NCBI GenBank assembly: GCA_035558955.1
Contig: DATMBX010000073.1
Location: 1 to 22,652 of the forward strand
Reading direction: 5' to 3'
DNA from: DASVDE01 sp035558955
GTDB lineage: Bacteria; Actinomycetota; Thermoleophilia; Solirubrobacterales; 70-9
DNA length: 22,652 bases
Shown here: positions 20,008 through 22,652 of the stretch, one piece after another
Position numbering within the stretch: the first letter of the stretch is position 1
Layout of the letters: each line of letters opens with the position of its first letter
Position numbers and translations under genes: made by a program
Notes under the pieces: model-generated
The model's input: the letters and a program-made list of their open reading frames with translations, nothing else
What the model was told of the DNA's origin: nothing
Database searches by the model: none

Positions 20008-22509
20008 GTGGCGGAATCCCTCAAGGCTTACAGGGCGGACCCATATTCCTATGAGGAGGCGCGGGCTCTGGCCGATGAGCTTGAGCTGAGCGATCCGATC
20101 GCGATCACGCTGGTCCGGCGGGGATATCGGACCCCAGAAGAGGCGCGCGCGTTTCTCGAGGCCGATGAGTCCCACTCGCCTTCGGAGTTCGACTCCATAG
20201 CGGAAGTCATTGACCTGGTGATGACCGCGGTTCGCGAGAAGCGGCGGATCACCGTCCATGGCGACTTCGATGTCGATGGCGTTTGTGCCACCACGATCCT
20301 GGTCGGATCCCTGCGCGAACTTGGAGCAGACTGCGACTGGCTGATCCCCGACCGCCTCGCTGACGGCTACGGCCTCAGCGAGTCCAATGTGAGGAAGCTG
20401 GCGGAGCGAGGGACCTCGCTCCTAATCACCGTCGACTGCGGGATCACAGCGGTAGAAGAAGTCGCTCTCGCCCGCTCGCTGGGCATGGAGGTTGTTGTCA
20501 CCGACCACCACCAGCCTGGCGCGGAGCTGCCTGACTGCCCGATTCTTCACCCGGCGCTCGACGGCTATCCCTTCGAAAGTCTGTGTGGCACGGCGGTGGC
20601 CTGGAAGTTGGCCTGCGCGTTGAGGGAGGAGTCGGGGGTGAGGTCCCCAGGAACTCCTCGCGAACGCGAGCCTGGGGACCTCACCCCCGACTCCTCTGCC
20701 GACACCGACCTGGACCTCGTCGCACTCGCGACCGTCGCCGATGTCGTCCCGCTCGTCGGCGAGAACCGCTCGCTGGTGAAGCGAGGCCTGGAGGAGGTTC
20801 GACGGGCGCGGAGGCCTGGAATTCGCGCGCTGCTGGAAGCCGCGAAATGCGAGCCGACTCGGCTGGACGAGGGCGATCTTGCCTTTCGCTTGGCGCCGAG
20901 GATCAACGCAGCAGGGCGGTTGTACCGAGCAGACGCGGGTGTGGAGCTGTTTCTGACTGACGATGAGGAGCGCGCGGCTGAGATCGCGAACGAGCTGAGC
21001 CGAGCCAACAGCGAGCGGCGGGCTACGGAGCGGCAGGTGGATACGGCCGCCGAGGCGGCGCGGCGTGAGCTGCCTGATGAGCTGCGGGAGGCTCCCGGTC
21101 TCGTGCTCGCCGGGGAAGGCTGGCATCCGGGGGTGATTGGGATCGTTGCTTCGCGCCTAGTCGAGCGACACCACCGGCCAGTGGTTGTCGTATCTCTCGA
21201 TAGAGAGGGGAGGGGGCGCGGGTCGGGACGGAGCATTCCCGGGTTCGACCTGCTGGCCGCGCTGGAGGCGTGCTCGGAGCACCTGATTGGTTTTGGCGGA
21301 CACCGAGCCGCCGCCGGGTTGGAATTGAGAGCCGAGAGACTCGAGGCCTTTCGAGAGGCGTTCGCGGCTCACGCCACGTCCGTTCTCGGCCCCGAGGATC
21401 TGCGTCGCACCGAGCGGATCGACGCGATGGTCGGCGGACAGAGCCTCGGGCTCGATCTCGCCGAGGAGCTCTCCCGCCTGGCGCCGTTCGGCATGGGCAA
21501 TCCGGGCGTGCGGCTGCTCGTTCCCTCCGCCCGAGTCCGCGACGTGCGGACGATGGGGGAGGGCAAGCACGCCCGCTTCAGTCTGCACAGCGGCTCCCAC
21601 CGGGCGCTCGGCGTCGCCTTCGGCCGCTCGCGGCTGGGAGTGGACGACGACGACCCGGTCGACGCCGCGATCCGCCTCGAGGTCAACCACTGGAACGGCG
21701 CGGTCGAGCCGCGGGTCGTGCTGCGTGAGCTATATCCCTGGGAAGTCGAGACGCACCGCAACGGCGGCGAGCAAGGCGACGTCGCCGAGTGGTGGCGGCG
21801 CTTCGAGGCGGAGCTGGCCGCCGATCTCGGCCCGGGGTCGCCTGAAGAAGGCTCCGACCTCCCCGCGGAGAAGCCTGCCCGGCGCACCGTGCGCAGCGCC
21901 AACTCACCCGCGGCGACGGTCTTCGAGCTGCTCTCCAGCGGCGCGAGCGTCCTCGCTCTGGTCGCCGACGCCTCGCGCCGCGCCGCGCTGGCGCGCGACG
22001 GTCTCGCCCTTGCCGACTACGCCGAGTTGGAGCGAGGGCCGGGCCTCGCTCGCGATTTCGCCCACGTGGTCCTCTTCGATCCACCCCCCTCACACCGCCT
22101 CGAGAAGCTCGCCTCCCGTCCCTCCGCCGAGGGGGGCTTTCTGCACATCGCCTGGGGCGAGGCCGAGCACCGATTTGCGCTGGCGGTCCTCGAGTCCCGC
22201 CACGCCCAGCGCGGTGAGTTGGCGGGGGTCTTCAGGGACCTTCGCGACGCCGGCGAAGTGAGCGGCGAGGAGCTGCGGCAAGCTCTGCTCGGCAGCGGCG
22301 CCCATCCGCGCGACCCCGAATCCGCCGCTCGCTGTTTCCGCGTTCTCGTCGAGCTAGGCGTGGTGCAAGGCGTGCCCGAGGGCGGCGCGGGCACGGTCGG
22401 GGTCGTATCCTCGGAGAGGACGGAACTGGAGCGCTCGGCCGCCTTTCGCGTCTACAGCGCCCGTTACGAGGAAGGCAAGCGATACCTCGAAAGACGCAAA
22501 CACCCCTAG
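20008..22509 (+). CDS. recJ: Single-strand DNA 5'-3' exonuclease RecJ, extended form with palindromic insertion
   Basis: This 833-residue cytosolic DHH/DHHA1 nuclease chews 5' single strands in RecF-type repair and mismatch repair. It shows motif I with D86-F-D88-V-D90-G (VHGDFDVDGV), the DHH motif D166-H-H168 (VVTDHHQPG), HPALDGYPFESLCGTAVAWK, LVALATVADVVPLVGENRSL, RINAAGRL, and DHHA1 with IGFGGHRAAAGLEL near residues 427-440. An OB-type domain follows (APFGMGNPGVRLLVPSARV). The C-terminal ~250 residues extend beyond the E. coli length (about 577), as in Gram-positive RecJ. Residues ~207-230 (ESGVRSPGTPREREPGDL and onward) lie between a helix and LDLVALATVAD, where the family has only a short loop. 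They are encoded by a perfect palindromic element. Codon use is mixed in the first ~1.3 kb, then strongly GC-biased. Confidence 0.95.
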   Translation: MAESLKAYRADPYSYEEARALADELELSDPIAITLVRRGYRTPEEARAFLEADESHSPSEFDSIAEVIDLVMTAVREKRRITVHGDFDVDGVCATTILVGSLRELGADCDWLIPDRLADGYGLSESNVRKLAERGTSLLITVDCGITAVEEVALARSLGMEVVVTDHHQPGAELPDCPILHPALDGYPFESLCGTAVAWKLACALREESGVRSPGTPREREPGDLTPDSSADTDLDLVALATVADVVPLVGENRSLVKRGLEEVRRARRPGIRALLEAAKCEPTRLDEGDLAFRLAPRINAAGRLYRADAGVELFLTDDEERAAEIANELSRANSERRATERQVDTAAEAARRELPDELREAPGLVLAGEGWHPGVIGIVASRLVERHHRPVVVVSLDREGRGRGSGRSIPGFDLLAALEACSEHLIGFGGHRAAAGLELRAERLEAFREAFAAHATSVLGPEDLRRTERIDAMVGGQSLGLDLAEELSRLAPFGMGNPGVRLLVPSARVRDVRTMGEGKHARFSLHSGSHRALGVAFGRSRLGVDDDDPVDAAIRLEVNHWNGAVEPRVVLRELYPWEVETHRNGGEQGDVAEWWRRFEAELAADLGPGSPEEGSDLPAEKPARRTVRSANSPAATVFELLSSGASVLALVADASRRAALARDGLALADYAELERGPGLARDFAHVVLFDPPPSHRLEKLASRPSAEGGFLHIAWGEAEHRFALAVLESRHAQRGELAGVFRDLRDAGEVSGEELRQALLGSGAHPRDPESAARCFRVLVELGVVQGVPEGGAGTVGVVSSERTELERSAAFRVYSARYEEGKRYLERRKHP
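20626..20696. repeat. Perfect 26-bp inverted repeat with nested hairpin inside recJ
   Basis: The left arm 20626-20651 and right arm 20671-20696 are exact reverse complements over all 26 bases, with TGAGGTCCCCAGG as the inner part of the left arm. The 19-nt loop contains a second inverted pair (ctcgcg-aa-cgcgag, 20657-20670). The length keeps recJ in frame, and the element also reads open in one frame on the minus strand, as a palindrome would. The structure resembles REP/BIME or protein-coding palindromic elements such as those of Rickettsia. No second full copy was seen in this window. Confidence 0.9.
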
Positions 22510-22541
22510 CGCAGCGCGAGCTTCTCGCGGACCTCTTCGCC

Positions 22542-22652
22542 GTGGTCGAGGAGTTCGACTCGGCGCCGAGTGAGAACGGCGGCGGCGCGCCCGGTGTGGG
22601 CAACGGCGACACCGCGGTCAAGACGGTGGCGACGATCGACCGAGAGTCCGTC
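22542..22652 (+). CDS. Start of a further gene, possibly relA/spoT (partial)
   Basis: An open frame with good codon use runs from GTG 22542 to the end of the window: VVEEFDSAPSENGGGAPGVG, then NGDTAVKTVATIDRESV. The final stretch resembles the segment just before the HD domain of long RelA/SpoT (p)ppGpp enzymes, and recJ followed by relA is a common order, often with apt between. Only 37 codons are visible and no catalytic motif is reached, so identity is a guess. The frame is open upstream into recJ, but no ATG, GTG or TTG occurs in it between 22380 and 22542. There is no clear Shine-Dalgarno. Confidence 0.4.
   Translation, partial: MVEEFDSAPSENGGGAPGVGNGDTAVKTVATIDRESV

Noticed and set aside
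22510..22541. An apt gene between recJ and the last gene, as in many genomes
   Set aside because: There are only about 32 bases, with no room for it.

Overview
The window comes from a high-GC bacterium, most likely an actinobacterium of the Thermoleophilia/Solirubrobacterales type. This rests on remembered family resemblance (the secreted protein at 4562-5374, the HLHH/DEFAL membrane protein at 7030-7908, the SecD-SecF fusion, the DUF6325-SHOCT pair) plus strong GC codon bias and frequent GTG/TTG starts. No search was run. No rRNA, tRNA or CRISPR array was seen.

Layout. Bases 1-2250 look like a decayed accessory island. They have lower GC, a gene-poor first 720 bases, an orphan 404-residue tail-anchored protein, and a frameshifted scrap of a tyrosine recombinase C-terminus. 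A ribbon-helix-helix/ParE-type toxin-antitoxin pair follows (2253-2807), then a minimal zincin (2839-3168). Bases 3253-4565 hold a small Shine-Dalgarno-led cluster: DUF6325, SHOCT protein, ferritin-like protein. Bases 4562-9065 are envelope and signalling genes: a secreted protein, a transmembrane Ser/Thr kinase and three membrane proteins. Bases 9115-12582 carry an RpiR-type regulator, the PLP synthase genes pdxS and pdxT, and an M29 aminopeptidase. A small membrane protein (12583-13023) lies divergent to yebC. The rest is a recombination/secretion block: yebC, ruvC, ruvA, ruvB, a zinc-ribbon/PAS-like protein, a secD-secF fusion, a small membrane protein, recJ and the start of another gene, perhaps relA/spoT.

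How the genes work together. RuvC, RuvA and RuvB overlap by ATGA junctions and form the Holliday-junction resolvasome; RecJ supplies 5' single-strand resection. PdxS and PdxT form the ribose-5-phosphate-dependent PLP synthase. The regulator just upstream carries a sugar-phosphate-binding type (SIS) domain, which suggests, but does not show, control by a pentose phosphate.

Most notable signals. (1) A perfect 26-bp inverted repeat with a nested hairpin lies inside recJ and is translated in frame as about 24 extra residues. (2) A related GC-rich repeat occurs between yebC and ruvC and again inside an unusual N-terminal extension of RuvB. (3) At least seven starts have a TANNNT -10-like hexamer 6-8 nt upstream, the signature of leaderless mRNA, while the genes inside clusters use Shine-Dalgarno sites. 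(4) All three convergent gene pairs meet with 0 to -4 bp between stop codons.
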